Shown piece by piece: positions 8,446 to 16,691 of a stretch of 64,000 nucleotides of DNA (positions within the stretch are counted from its first letter, which is position 1; every line of letters begins with the position of its first letter). This DNA comes from an uncultured Acetatifactor sp. (lineage in GTDB: Bacteria; Bacillota; Clostridia; Lachnospirales; Lachnospiraceae): the NCBI GenBank assembly GCA_910585665.1, contig CAJUFI010000010.1:12617-76616 (forward strand), read 5' to 3'. A program made the translations under genes and the position numbers. The notes under the pieces were generated by a model. It was not told where the DNA came from. It did not search any database and saw only the letters and a list, made by a program, of their open reading frames with translations.

Positions 8446-9107
8446 TTGTAGCCGCACCCCCAGACCGTCTCAATGTATGTCCTGTCCGTATGTTCCGCGA
8501 TTTTGGCCCGCACTCTGCGGATATGTTCCGATACTACACCGCTGTCTCCCTCGCTGTCATAGCCCCATATCCGTTCGTAAATCCGCTCCCTGTCGAAAAT
8601 CTGTCCCGGGTTCTGGGCCAGCAGGGCGATGATGTCGAACTCTTTCTTCGTAAAAACAATGCGGCTGCCCTGGCAGAAGCAGCACCGCTGGGCAAAATCG
8701 ATGGCCAAATCTCCGGCGAATTTCACGCTGGTCTCCTGGCTGTGCCGCTCTTCCCGGCGCAGATGGGCCTGTACCCTGGCTTCCAGCTCTATGAGGGAAA
8801 AGGGCTTGACGACGTAATCGTCTCCGCCTGCCGCGAAGCCCCGCACTTTGTCCGCGTCTTCAATCCGCGCTGTGAGGAACAGGATGGGGCAGGCCACATG
8901 GCCCCGGATGCGATCACAGATTTCCAGGCCGTCTATGCCCGGCATGTTGATGTCCAGAAGGATGATGTCCGGCGCATGCTCTATCTGCCGGAGCGCCGCT
9001 TTTCCGTCAAAGGCTTCCAGGACCTGGTAGCCTTTGACCGTGAAGAAGCCGGAAAGCATTGTTACAATGTCCGGCTCGTCGTCTACTATGAGGATTCGGT
9101 GTCCCAT
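8433..9107 (-). CDS. OmpR-family response regulator
   Basis: 224 residues from ATG 9107, chosen because AAAGGAG lies just upstream and the receiver domain starts immediately (MGHRILIVDDEPD). The phospho-acceptor is Asp52 in ILLDINMPG, with conserved Thr (FLTAR) and Lys (VVKPFS). A winged-helix DNA-binding domain follows (FTKKEFDIIALL, RVRAKI, VWGCGYKW). It is the first gene of the kinase and ABC exporter operon. Confidence 0.92.
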   Translation of the reverse strand: MGHRILIVDDEPDIVTMLSGFFTVKGYQVLEAFDGKAALRQIEHAPDIILLDINMPGIDGLEICDRIRGHVACPILFLTARIEDADKVRGFAAGGDDYVVKPFSLIELEARVQAHLRREERHSQETSVKFAGDLAIDFAQRCCFCQGSRIVFTKKEFDIIALLAQNPGQIFDRERIYERIWGYDSEGDSGVVSEHIRRVRAKIAEHTDRTYIETVWGCGYKWTR

Positions 9108-9197
9108 GGCGTGTGTCTCCTTTGCTGCTGTGGTGATATCTGTGTTTCTTTCTTGCCCGTGGTGAATTGTCTGTGGGCGGGGAATCTTTTTGGTTTC

Positions 9198-9206
9198 AGT
9201 ATAGCA
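9198..9206 (-). promoter_or_regulatory. Predicted extended -10 promoter of the two-component/ABC operon
   Basis: Minus strand TGCTATACT matches the extended -10 motif TGnTATAAT with one change. No good -35 is present at the right distance. It lies 91 bases before the response regulator ATG. Confidence 0.45.
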
Positions 9207-9304
9207 CGAAAAATCCAATTTTTTATCTATTTTTGCAATTTATACTGCTTAACAGTTTAAATTTCCGAGTAACCTGACTGCATAACGCCAGCCATATACG
9301 CAAA

Positions 9305-9346
9305 AGCTGCCGCACATACGATCCTTCCATCGTACATGCGGCAGCT
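9305..9346 (-). terminator. Terminator of spoVT
   Basis: A nearly perfect palindrome (AGCTGCCGCA ... TGCGGCAGCT with a second paired block inside) is followed on the minus strand by TTTT. It is 38 bases past the spoVT stop. Confidence 0.7.
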
Positions 9347-9384
9347 CCCTATGCGTTTTTGTCTCCTGTCAGCCCGTCCTGCCC

Positions 9385-9930
9385 TTACTGCTCCATCTGC
9401 CTTCCCAGGAACCCGGCGGCGGACTGCAGAAGCTTCTGCTCCACCTCTCCCATGCGGGTCTTATTGTCGTTCTGGAGCAGCACCACGCTGCCGATGATGT
9501 CCCCCTCGCAGAGGATCGGCGCGATGGCCTCGTGCTGGTACTCATCCCCGCCCTCGTCGCAGACCGGAATGAAGCTGCGGTCTCCCCTGGTGGCCATGAT
9601 GGTCTCCCGGTTGTGTATCTTCTCCTCCATCTGGCGGCTGACGGACTTGTTCACCATCTGCTTGTAGCCCCCGGCCGCCGCGATGAACTGATCCCTGTCC
9701 GCAATCAGCGCCGCGTGGCCGGACACCTGGGCCAGGCTCTCCGCGTACTGCTTGGCGAAAGTGCTCATCTCCCCGATAGGGGAATACTTCTTCAGGATGA
9801 CCTGTCCCTCCCTGTCGGTAAAAATTTCAAGGGGATCTGACTCCCTGATGTGCAAAGTCCTGCGGATTTCCTTGGGGATGACTATTCTGCCCAAATCATC
9901 TATTCGTCTCACAATTCCTGTCGCTTTCAT
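9385..9930 (-). CDS. spoVT: Stage V sporulation transcription factor SpoVT
   Basis: 181 residues, the normal SpoVT length. The N-terminal AbrB-type swapped-hairpin DNA-binding domain is at 1-50 (MKATGIVRRIDDLGRIVIPK, EIRRTLHIRESDPLEIF). A GAF-like domain fills the rest (AALIADRDQFIAAAGG, GDIIGSVVLL). In Bacillus SpoVT acts in the forespore under sigma-G; the same role is likely here. ATG 9930 follows GGAGGG. It is monocistronic with its own terminator. The 214 bases upstream contain no other gene that I can see. Confidence 0.93.
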   Translation of the reverse strand: MKATGIVRRIDDLGRIVIPKEIRRTLHIRESDPLEIFTDREGQVILKKYSPIGEMSTFAKQYAESLAQVSGHAALIADRDQFIAAAGGYKQMVNKSVSRQMEEKIHNRETIMATRGDRSFIPVCDEGGDEYQHEAIAPILCEGDIIGSVVLLQNDNKTRMGEVEQKLLQSAAGFLGRQMEQ

Positions 9931-10144
9931 AAATACATTCCCTCCATTTATCGAGTTTACCTAAACCTCTGTCCGACTTCAGTCCCTTCACAGAAGCCTT
10001 CTGCCTGAAAACGTCCGGCGCAAAACGGCCCTGGAAAACACAAACCGCCATAGCCGCTTTGTCATCATCCGGTGTGGAGTTAGTATCTGTAAAAAAAGGA
10101 ATTATATACAAGTTTTCTGCATTGAAAATCTGCTAATACAGAAA

Positions 10145-11173
10145 TCAGTCCATTACTAACTTAAAATTATATTCTGCAATAAAATAAATACAAGTATTCA
10201 ACACCCAAATAAATCCCATTATACTATCTTTACTTGCTAAATTCTGAATTTTTAATATTTCAGTCAAATCCAATCTTTCAAAATATTCTTTATATCTGTT
10301 CTCCGGAATCTGATATTGTCCGTATTGAATTCTATTAGCTTTCGAAATATTGTGAAATATAACCTGCTTAAGCACACCTCTTATATACTTCCAATACGTT
10401 AGATTCGTATGTACATATCCCTGTTTTGTAACCCAATCTGCCAACTGATATTTTACTGTCGGTAAAACACGCTCTGCAACCACTCCTTGTAACGCATTCT
10501 CAATAGCATTTTCCATGCTGTTTACTGAAGATATTTCTAGAATCTCATTGCAGCACTTTTCCCTTTTTTCTGCATCACTAACTCCAAAATGTTTTTCAAG
10601 CATATCATCTATTCGATGCGGGAAGTCCACCTGCGCACCCAATATCGTTTCCCGTTCTACCAATGCCTTATATTCCTTTCCTGGCTGCAATGATACGGGA
10701 ATCTTCCGCTCAGCAAAATCATCATCCGGCAATCGACACAAATGCTGATAGGACTCAATCATAGGATAATTAATATACAGCCTCCCCATATCAGCAGCAT
10801 CAACAAAACATCTTTGCATTTCTAAAATCTTTTCTTCCGAGAAATTTGTATCATGTCGCTCATAATCAAATACCAAAACTATATTTGTGAAATCCTCTTT
10901 ATACCGGAGTTTATCTGGATATTGTTTCTTACTAATGACAAAGGGCAAATCAATATCTTCATTTTCCTCTGCCCACTCCTCTCCATACTCTTTCACGATA
11001 TCATTATATAACTGATAGATATTTGTTCCGTATATCCAAATTTCATCCATGTTGATATTGATTTCGGGAAAACATTTGATAATCAACCAAAACAACCTAT
11101 TTTTTTCATGATGCCCTTCTACAATCAGCAAGTTTTGGCTTCGCTTTCTTACCTCGCCTCGATAACTATTCAT
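10145..11173 (-). CDS. TOPRIM-like protein paired with an AAA ATPase, candidate defence effector
   Basis: 342 residues from ATG 11173, which overlaps the ATPase stop by eight bases (ATGAATAG). Near the N terminus LLIVEGHHEK (residues 15-24) is the TOPRIM Glu motif. About 75 residues later NIVLVFDYERHD matches the acidic strand that follows in TOPRIM proteins, and YPMIESY resembles a third conserved block of OLD/RloB-like proteins. TOPRIM domains bind Mg ions and often cut nucleic acid. With the ATPase it resembles two-gene phage-defence systems such as PARIS, AbiL/RloAB or split OLD, but I cannot place it in one. Base composition is much more AT-rich than the neighbours, suggesting transfer. 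Confidence 0.65.
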   Translation of the reverse strand: MNSYRGEVRKRSQNLLIVEGHHEKNRLFWLIIKCFPEININMDEIWIYGTNIYQLYNDIVKEYGEEWAEENEDIDLPFVISKKQYPDKLRYKEDFTNIVLVFDYERHDTNFSEEKILEMQRCFVDAADMGRLYINYPMIESYQHLCRLPDDDFAERKIPVSLQPGKEYKALVERETILGAQVDFPHRIDDMLEKHFGVSDAEKREKCCNEILEISSVNSMENAIENALQGVVAERVLPTVKYQLADWVTKQGYVHTNLTYWKYIRGVLKQVIFHNISKANRIQYGQYQIPENRYKEYFERLDLTEILKIQNLASKDSIMGFIWVLNTCIYFIAEYNFKLVMD

Positions 11174-12314
11174 ATTTATCAAACTCCCCACTGATGTACA
11201 TCTTTTCAAGATTGTGGCCTTCTCGCAGCTCTCTTTCAGTTGCATTGCACAGCGCCGTCAATGTGCCCGCTTTTGACAAAATAAATAAACAATCCGGTCG
11301 CATCAGTCGATTTGTCATCAAATTCGTATTGTGAGACGTCATAATAATCTGACATTTAGGATATCTTCTCTTAAAAAAGTTTACCACTTTCTCTGCCATT
11401 TCATAATGATAAAAAGCATCAAATTCGTCTAAATATATAAAAGAGGGAGCCCAGCTTTTCGGAATCAGTCGCCTATATAAATCAACTAACGCTAAAGTTC
11501 CGCTGGATGCAGTCTCATAAAACGGCACTAATTTCTCATGCCCAAAATATAACTCTCTCTGACCATCCGGTAATTTTTGTAATACTAATTTGCACTCTAT
11601 CCCCATTTCATTCAGGAAATCTTCTAAATCCTTTAATCTATTGGAGCCTTCCAGCAACTCATAAAAACTATCATTCGTTCGTCTTGGCATTCTCAATATT
11701 GCGTTTCCGGCTGTAATCATAAGCATTCTTCTGACATAATTCGCTAATTTAATTAAAACCGAATCATTGCTCAAGGCAACATTGCTGATCAGCCATCTCA
11801 AAAATGGCAGCTTAGGCTCCTGAAGCCCTAGATCACCCATATCTATTGACTGCAGATATCTATCTATACTAGCTGTTTCGGCATTGATATATTCAAGATT
11901 CTTAAAATCAAATTTATTATTTTCAAAGTCACAGCAAAAAATTACTTTACCGTTAATGCGCAATTCTTCATCCTTTAGTTCTTGATTGGAAAATCGAGCA
12001 TAACGATACACCAATTCATTATCTTCAAACCTGAACTCATATGAAAAAATCGCCATTTGGTCTATTGAATCAGCATTCAGAAATACTCCTGTATCAACAT
12101 AAGGCCGCCCGCCAAATATTGCTGTACATATATCAACAAACGCCTTTCCCAAATTTGTTTTTCCTGTCGCATTTCTACCATAAATCAGCATTTTGCTGAT
12201 GGTTTCATCCGTGATGCAATCTGTACTAAATTGATACCCTGCGGTATCTTCAAAATCGATAGATATTTCATCTTTAAAATTCTTGTAATTCTTCAATGTA
12301 AATTTCTTTAACAT
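11166..12314 (-). CDS. AAA15/AAA21-type ATPase of a two-gene defence-like unit
   Basis: 382 residues. It begins like the SMC/ABC-type AAA15 family (MLKKFTLKNYKNF). Walker A GRNATGKT is at 46-53, a signature-like SSGTLALVDL near 275, Walker B FIYLDEFDAFYH about 20 residues later, and the switch histidine is in MTSHNT. No coiled-coil insertion is evident. The family senses or gates activity of a linked nuclease in several phage-defence systems (OLD, RloA, AriA). It is the first gene of a bicistronic operon with its own promoter (12365-12393) and is AT-rich. The function is inferred from family and pairing. Confidence 0.8.
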   Translation of the reverse strand: MLKKFTLKNYKNFKDEISIDFEDTAGYQFSTDCITDETISKMLIYGRNATGKTNLGKAFVDICTAIFGGRPYVDTGVFLNADSIDQMAIFSYEFRFEDNELVYRYARFSNQELKDEELRINGKVIFCCDFENNKFDFKNLEYINAETASIDRYLQSIDMGDLGLQEPKLPFLRWLISNVALSNDSVLIKLANYVRRMLMITAGNAILRMPRRTNDSFYELLEGSNRLKDLEDFLNEMGIECKLVLQKLPDGQRELYFGHEKLVPFYETASSGTLALVDLYRRLIPKSWAPSFIYLDEFDAFYHYEMAEKVVNFFKRRYPKCQIIMTSHNTNLMTNRLMRPDCLFILSKAGTLTALCNATERELREGHNLEKMYISGEFDKYE

Positions 12315-12364
12315 TTTCCTACTATCCTCTCATACAGATTATATGCACACAAATCCATGATTAC

Positions 12365-12393
12365 AGTATAACCATTTTTACAGCTTTCCACAA
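12365..12393 (-). promoter_or_regulatory. Predicted promoter of the ATPase/TOPRIM pair
   Basis: Minus strand: TTGTGG (12393-12388), 17-base spacer, TATACT (12370-12365), 50 bases before the ATPase ATG. It suggests the pair is an independently expressed cassette. Confidence 0.6.
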
Positions 12394-12442
12394 CCTATTT
12401 CCGTAATTTTTTTACGGTAAGTCCGCATTATTACCTCATTCC

Positions 12443-12482
12443 AAAAAATATCTCCATCATTTTATGAAAAAATGACGGAGAT
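12443..12482 (-). terminator. Terminator of the second ABC exporter operon
   Basis: Minus strand: a 14-bp stem (12482-12469 with 12463-12450, one mismatch, loop of 5) followed by TTTTTT. It is 26 bases past the permease stop. Confidence 0.85.
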
Positions 12483-12508
12483 AATAATTCAATGACAGAG
12501 GTACTTCC

Positions 12509-13312
12509 TCAGTCTTTCTCATACCCATTCCGCTTATAAAGCACCAAAAATACCAGAACGCTGATCAGCAGCTCCCCGAACAGCACCGCCATGTCCAAAG
12601 GCGACATCACATATGTCTCCCCTGCCGCCAGGCATTCCGTCATCCCCGTCATGACCCCGGTGAACAGGAATCCCGAGATTTTGTGGAGCGCCTCCGACAT
12701 GTTCCCGAATATCGGCACCATCATGAACACCATCAGGAAGGGATAGGAGATCAGATTGGCGTTCATCTGGTTCTTGGCGCAGATTCCCACGATCATCCCC
12801 AGCACGCAGCTGGTGAGGGAGACCACCATGCTCACAAAGAAAAAGGGAATCCAGGGGACGATGTCCATGGGAATCCCGCTGATGAAGAGCACGATGTAGT
12901 TCACCGCCATCAGCATCACAAAGGGAAACAGGATACTGCCGATAAAATACTGCATCCCCGTAATCGAAGATGTCATCAGCACCCGCAGCGTATGGCTCTC
13001 CTTCTCCTCCGCTATGGACGTGCCCACCATGATGAAGCCCTCCGCGCAGATGTTCATGGTGATTCCGATGTTCAGAAGGACCCCTCGCAGAAACGGCACC
13101 AGCGTGCCCCCTGAATTGATTCCATAGAGGATTTTGCATACATACACCATCCCGATGACCAGCACCGGCCCTATCATGATCATGGTATTCCGGCTGATGC
13201 ACAGCCATTTGATCCTGGCTACCGCGGCCAGTTTATGCAGATTCCCTGCCCTTTGCGCGCTGGGGCAGCCGCCCATTTCCATTGTTTGCACATTTCCATT
13301 CAAGCTATTCAT
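12509..13312 (-). CDS. ABC-2-type exporter permease
   Basis: 267 residues with about six hydrophobic segments, the first around 44-62 (MIMIGPVLVIGMVYVCKIL). The inside loop contains EEKESHTLRVLMTS, the conserved EKE-type motif of ABC-2 permeases that contacts the ATPase. ATG 13312 follows AAGGAGTTT. It is 75 bases downstream of its ATPase gene on the same strand. The substrate is unknown. Confidence 0.85.
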   Translation of the reverse strand: MNSLNGNVQTMEMGGCPSAQRAGNLHKLAAVARIKWLCISRNTMIMIGPVLVIGMVYVCKILYGINSGGTLVPFLRGVLLNIGITMNICAEGFIMVGTSIAEEKESHTLRVLMTSSITGMQYFIGSILFPFVMLMAVNYIVLFISGIPMDIVPWIPFFFVSMVVSLTSCVLGMIVGICAKNQMNANLISYPFLMVFMMVPIFGNMSEALHKISGFLFTGVMTGMTECLAAGETYVMSPLDMAVLFGELLISVLVFLVLYKRNGYEKD

Positions 13313-13387
13313 GTCCGTAAACTCCTTTCCATATGCTTTTCCTAAGCTTTTCTATGCGCTTTTTCCCGCTCTTTTCCATCCGTTTTT

Positions 13388-14245
13388 TCACACATTGAGA
13401 TCTTTCCCTGTGACCTCCAGGAACACGGTCTCCAAAGTGGGCTCACAGGAATGGATCCGCATGATCTCGTCCCGCTCCATCCACTCGGCGATTTTCCGGA
13501 CGTTCTCCGGATTCTGGGCCAATACCAGCTCCCTGTCGCCCTCCAGCAGCACGCTGTATTTCTTGTTGCGGTTGTGCTTCAGGCAGATTTCCTGAGGGGA
13601 GCCGAACTCCACGATCTCGCCATCGTGCAGAAGCGCCACCTTGTCGCAGAGCTTCGCGGCCTCCTCCATGTTGTGGGTGGTAAGGAAAATCGCCATCCCC
13701 TCCTCCTTCAGCTCCAGCAGCATCCGGTGGATGGCCACGGCGGTGGAGGGATCCAGGCCGCTGGTGGGCTCATCCAGGAATAAGACCCTGGGCTTGTGCA
13801 GCACCGCCCGGGCCAGGACAAGCCGCTGGGTCTGGCCTTTGGAGAGCTTCCCGGCGGGTTTGTTCCTATGCTCCCCAAGCCCTACCTGGGCCAGCACCTT
13901 CTCCACCCTCTCCCGGGACACCTGCCATATCCCGGCGAACACATAGAGGTTCTGCCATACGGTCATCTTCTTGTAGATGCCGCTGTTGTCCGAGACCACG
14001 CCGATTTTTTCGTAAATGGACTCATCGATGTTGGAGGAGTCCGTGCCCAGGAGCATGGCCTCCCCGGAGGTCTGCCGCAGCTGTCCGGTGATGATCTTGA
14101 TTGTGGTGGTCTTTCCCGCCCCTGACGGCCCCAGGAAGCCCAGGATCTCGCCCTGGTGCAGGGTCATGTTGATGTCCTTCAGCGCCTGTTCCGTCTTGAA
14201 CCGCTTGGAAATGTGGGACAGGGAAAGCAATACGTTCTGTTCCAT
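13388..14245 (-). CDS. ABC transporter ATP-binding protein
   Basis: 285 residues from ATG 14245 (AAGGAGATT just upstream). Walker A GPSGAGKTTT is near residue 40, then a degenerate signature LSKGQTQRL (Lys instead of Gly), Walker B LFLDEPTSGLD and TTHNM. The altered LSKGQ signature occurs in lantibiotic and drug export ATPases. It forms an exporter with the permease encoded downstream. The leader holds an 8-bp inverted repeat at 14279-14303. Confidence 0.9.
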   Translation of the reverse strand: MEQNVLLSLSHISKRFKTEQALKDINMTLHQGEILGFLGPSGAGKTTTIKIITGQLRQTSGEAMLLGTDSSNIDESIYEKIGVVSDNSGIYKKMTVWQNLYVFAGIWQVSRERVEKVLAQVGLGEHRNKPAGKLSKGQTQRLVLARAVLHKPRVLFLDEPTSGLDPSTAVAIHRMLLELKEEGMAIFLTTHNMEEAAKLCDKVALLHDGEIVEFGSPQEICLKHNRNKKYSVLLEGDRELVLAQNPENVRKIAEWMERDEIMRIHSCEPTLETVFLEVTGKDLNV

Positions 14246-14278
14246 AGAATCTCCTTCTTTCTTCGTTTTTTCGCTTAA

Positions 14279-14303
14279 ATGCAATCGTTCAGGCGGATTG
14301 CAT
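14279..14303 (-). promoter_or_regulatory. Inverted repeat in the ABC operon leader, candidate operator
   Basis: ATGCAATC (14279-14286) and GATTGCAT (14296-14303) are perfect 8-base arms around a 9-base spacer, 34 bases upstream of the ATPase ATG. No T-run follows, so an operator or leader hairpin is more likely than a terminator. Confidence 0.45.
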
Positions 14304-14418
14304 CTCCACTACTGACATCTTACCACCCCAATCCGCTCCCATGGGGAAATATGCCTGAACGGAACAGGGGGGTGCCTGAACAGGATTCCGCCCTCTCTGT
14401 CCCAGAACTCCCGGCAGG

Positions 14419-14523
14419 TAAGGAAGTGTCTACAAATAACTGCTGCAAGTTTATGGCAATTTTTATTGTATTTCCGGGCTTTTGCCTGAAGCAATTGCAG
14501 CAGTTATTTTCCGACAATTCCTA
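14419..14523 (+). repeat. 105-bp palindromic MITE-like element, copy A
   Basis: Begins TAAGGAAGTGTCTACAAATA and ends ATTTTCCGACAATTCCTA; the two ends are inverted repeats of about 30 bases. The reverse complement of 17538-17642 has the same length and is roughly 80-85 percent identical by eye. In the stem, CTGCTGC pairs with GCAGCAG, while the other copy has CTGATGC pairing with GCATCAG, a compensating change. Both ends start with TA, as in IS630/mariner-derived elements such as pneumococcal RUP (107 bp). It carries no gene. Confidence 0.8.
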
Positions 14524-14697
14524 AATTAATGAAAATTTGATAGAACTATGAAAAGACGGGCGGCAAAGGCACCAGATGAAGGCCCCGGAATCTCCTGGGC
14601 GGGGGCGACTTTATATTGCGGGAAGCTGTCATCCCGGTAAGTGGGCTCGTCTGTATATATCTGGCAGAATAGGGTATCCAGCACTTCCGTGTGAATC

Positions 14698-14835
14698 ATG
14701 AACATGGTATTTGTGAAGCGGGTGGAGAAGCTGGACGTGGAACTGACTTCGGGAGAAGCTGTGTACGTCAGCAAGCCGAAGAAGAAAGAATTTATGGAAG
14801 CATTGGCCGGATTTTGGGGGAGGCTGAATTTCGCT
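14698..14835 (+). pseudogene. Remnant of a LytTR-type response regulator (C terminus)
   Basis: The frame from ATG 14698 reads VKRVEKLDVELTSGEAVYVS then KPKKKEFMEALAGFWG, which matches the end of the LytTR DNA-binding domain of AgrA-like regulators. The receiver domain and most of the LytTR domain are missing. Directly downstream on the same strand lies a kinase remnant, so this was an agr-like regulator-kinase pair that has decayed. Confidence 0.55.
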
Positions 14836-14868
14836 ATGACGGTCTGCGGTTCATTTTTCATCAATGGC

Positions 14869-15159
14869 AATAGTACATCATTTCCCATCTTCTCACCAGC
14901 GTCATGGTCCTGCTGGTCAGGAAATTCCTACTCCGTTTGCAGAAGGATATTACGGTGTGCGAAAAGGTTGTTCTGACACTGATGTTTTATGGTCTGATGG
15001 TGCTGTTGATCGGCATGCCGGCGAATCCGATGGGACACACATTTCTATCTAAAATAGGAATGGTGACCGGAATTATGATTCTGGCTTTGGAAATGCATTG
15101 GACAATGCCATAGAAGCCTGCGGGAAATTGGCTGAGGATGAGAGATTTATCACTCCATG
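14869..15159 (+). pseudogene. Remnant of an AgrC-like sensor kinase with internal deletion
   Basis: One frame gives a membrane segment region (VVLTLMFYGLMVLLIG, then HTFLSKIGMVTGIMI). About 20 bases later another frame gives GNALDNAIEACGKLAEDERF, the N box of GHKL-type AgrC kinases, then stops. The histidine region between them is missing, so the gene has an internal deletion plus frameshifts. It pairs with the LytTR remnant just upstream. An intact relative sits at 17742-19112 on the other strand. Confidence 0.55.
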
Positions 15160-15189
15160 GAGCTGATGATCAGACGCATCAAGAGGTGG

Positions 15190-15218
15190 TTGAAGTAAAG
15201 CCCTGTTCATGTTATACT
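15190..15218 (+). promoter_or_regulatory. Predicted sigma-A promoter upstream of the Uma2 gene
   Basis: TTGAAG (15190-15195), spacer of 17, TATACT (15213-15218). It gives a leader of about 175 bases before the Uma2 ATG. I see no gene in the leader. Confidence 0.65.
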
Positions 15219-15400
15219 ATTAATCAAGCAGTGATGAAGATGGCAAAAAGCAATGCAAAAGCTGACGCTGACGCAAGGCTTCACAGAAATAGGAGCGAAT
15301 CGCTTTTGAACCGAGATGTGACGCAGAAATTAACGGCGATAAGCGGGCAACAGCAGAAGCGCGTGACAGCGCAAAAACAGCCGCCAAGGAGGTTTGCTTT

Positions 15401-15976
15401 ATGGCATTACCAGCACAAAAGGCACGGTACACCTTTGCCGATTGCCTCACATGGGATGAGCGTGAACGTATAGAAATAATTGATGGGGAAGCATTTATGA
15501 TGGCCGCGCCATCCAGAATCCATCAGGAAATCTGCTTTGAAATCGGTCGGCAGCTCGGTAACTATCTGGAGGGAAAACCGTGCAAGGTCTATCCAGCTCC
15601 CTTTGGCGTTCGGCTGTTTGAACAGGATGGGGACAGGCCGGAGGACGTTGACACGATGGTCGAGCCGGATCTCTCTGTGGTGTGCGACAGGAGCAAATTG
15701 GATAAGTATGGCTGCAAGGGAGCGCCGGATATGGTAATTGAAGTCCTCTCCCCCTCTACACAACGGCATGACCAGCTGGTGAAGCTTAACCTATATCAGC
15801 AGGCCGGGGTTCAAGAATATTGGATTGTAGATCCGGAAAACCGAACAGTCCGCGTCCTGCTTCAAACCGGCGACGGCACTTTCCGAATCCACGAGGTCTA
15901 TGGACAGGAGGATGTGGCAAAGGTCAATGTGCTTGAGGGATGTTTCGTCGAGTTGAGCAAAGTGTTTTCGGAATAA
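15401..15976 (+). CDS. Uma2-family (DUF820) PD-(D/E)XK nuclease-fold protein
   Basis: 191 residues. It shows the Uma2 pattern: YTFADCLTWDERERIEIIDG at the N terminus, PSRIHQEICFEIGRQLGNYL, then VEPDLSVVCDRSKLD, GAPDMVIEVLSPSTQRHD (the Asp and the Glu-x-Leu of the nuclease core) and KLNLYQQAGVQEYWIVDP. The fold is that of restriction-type nucleases; the family is widespread, its biological role is poorly known, and it is often linked with mobile DNA. ATG 15401 follows CAAGGAGG. It stands alone with its own promoter and terminator, between decayed genes. Confidence 0.9.
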   Translation: MALPAQKARYTFADCLTWDERERIEIIDGEAFMMAAPSRIHQEICFEIGRQLGNYLEGKPCKVYPAPFGVRLFEQDGDRPEDVDTMVEPDLSVVCDRSKLDKYGCKGAPDMVIEVLSPSTQRHDQLVKLNLYQQAGVQEYWIVDPENRTVRVLLQTGDGTFRIHEVYGQEDVAKVNVLEGCFVELSKVFSE

Positions 15977-15987
15977 ATGACGCTGAA

Positions 15988-16018
15988 GCGGGTCGGGAAT
16001 CATCCTGCCCCGTTTTTT
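15988..16018 (+). terminator. Terminator of the Uma2 gene
   Basis: GC-rich hairpin (GCGGGTCGGGA ... CCTGCCCCG) followed by TTTTTT at 16013-16018, starting 12 bases after the stop codon. Confidence 0.75.
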
Positions 16019-16112
16019 ACTCCCTTCCCGATGCGCCTTGCCCGGCACTTCATCGACACAGGACGCACGCAGCCCTGCGGGAGTGAGCGACAATGATAAC
16101 CCAGCGGTTTTC

Positions 16113-16259
16113 CTACTTAACAAGACCCGAACAGAGCGCCATAATCCCGTCCTGTGGGCTTTCGTCCAGATTTCCTGTGGACTCGTCCGCAATCAGAATA
16201 TCCAGGTTGCGGGACAGCGTCCTTGCTATGCCTGTCCGGAATCCACTCTCAGCGCAGCA
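16113..16259 (-). pseudogene. Fragment of a MacB/FtsE-type ABC ATPase
   Basis: The minus-strand frame reads ESGFRTGIARTLSRNLDILI then ADESTGNLDE and stops at 16113. This is the stretch from a damaged signature motif (LSGGQ changed) through Walker B (ADEPTGNLD, here with Ser for Pro) of ABC exporters. Walker A is absent. A TetR-like remnant follows on the opposite strand, the usual regulator-exporter arrangement, so both are probably debris of one locus. Confidence 0.6.
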
Positions 16260-16278
16260 GCTTATCCTTGTGGAATGA

Positions 16279-16614
16279 ACAATCATCTACCGAAAACACG
16301 CCGCCCAGACACAATCCATTATCAATATTCACATAGAAACAATTGATTTTTCCGGACGCCTGAAAACCTTTTTAACCCAGAATTATAAATCCAGATTTCC
16401 GAATCATGAAAACCTGGATTTAGAAGCCATACTGTATGCCAATATGACAATGACGCTTGCCGAATATTATATCAGTAACGCAAACTCATCCATTACCAAT
16501 AAATCTATCATATCCTCTTACATTTATACTTTTTTGTATGCAATCAGTATACATGATGAACAACTGATCCAAAAAGAATATAACAGATTCCTGCAGATGA
16601 AATACCCAAAATGA
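16279..16614 (+). pseudogene. Remnant of a TetR-like regulator, C-terminal domain only
   Basis: An open frame of 111 codons between TGA (16276) and TGA (16612) has no start codon or ribosome binding site. It contains LKTFLTQNYKSRFPNHENLD and LAEYYISNAN, then an Ile/Tyr-rich helix and the end LIQKEYNRFLQMKYP. This looks like the helical ligand-binding part of a TetR regulator; the helix-turn-helix is missing. The region is markedly AT-rich. Family call tentative. Confidence 0.4.
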
Positions 16615-16691
16615 TTTCTTCCTAAAAAATATCCTACCCGTAAACCGCACTTTTCATAACGACAGAAAATTCTTTTGCACATGCCTGTAAA

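Noticed and set aside
14526..14888. 120-codon minus-strand frame beside MITE copy A
   Set aside because: Its first half is antisense to the LytTR remnant. The last 58 codons (ending just beside the MITE) might be a gene fragment but match nothing I know.
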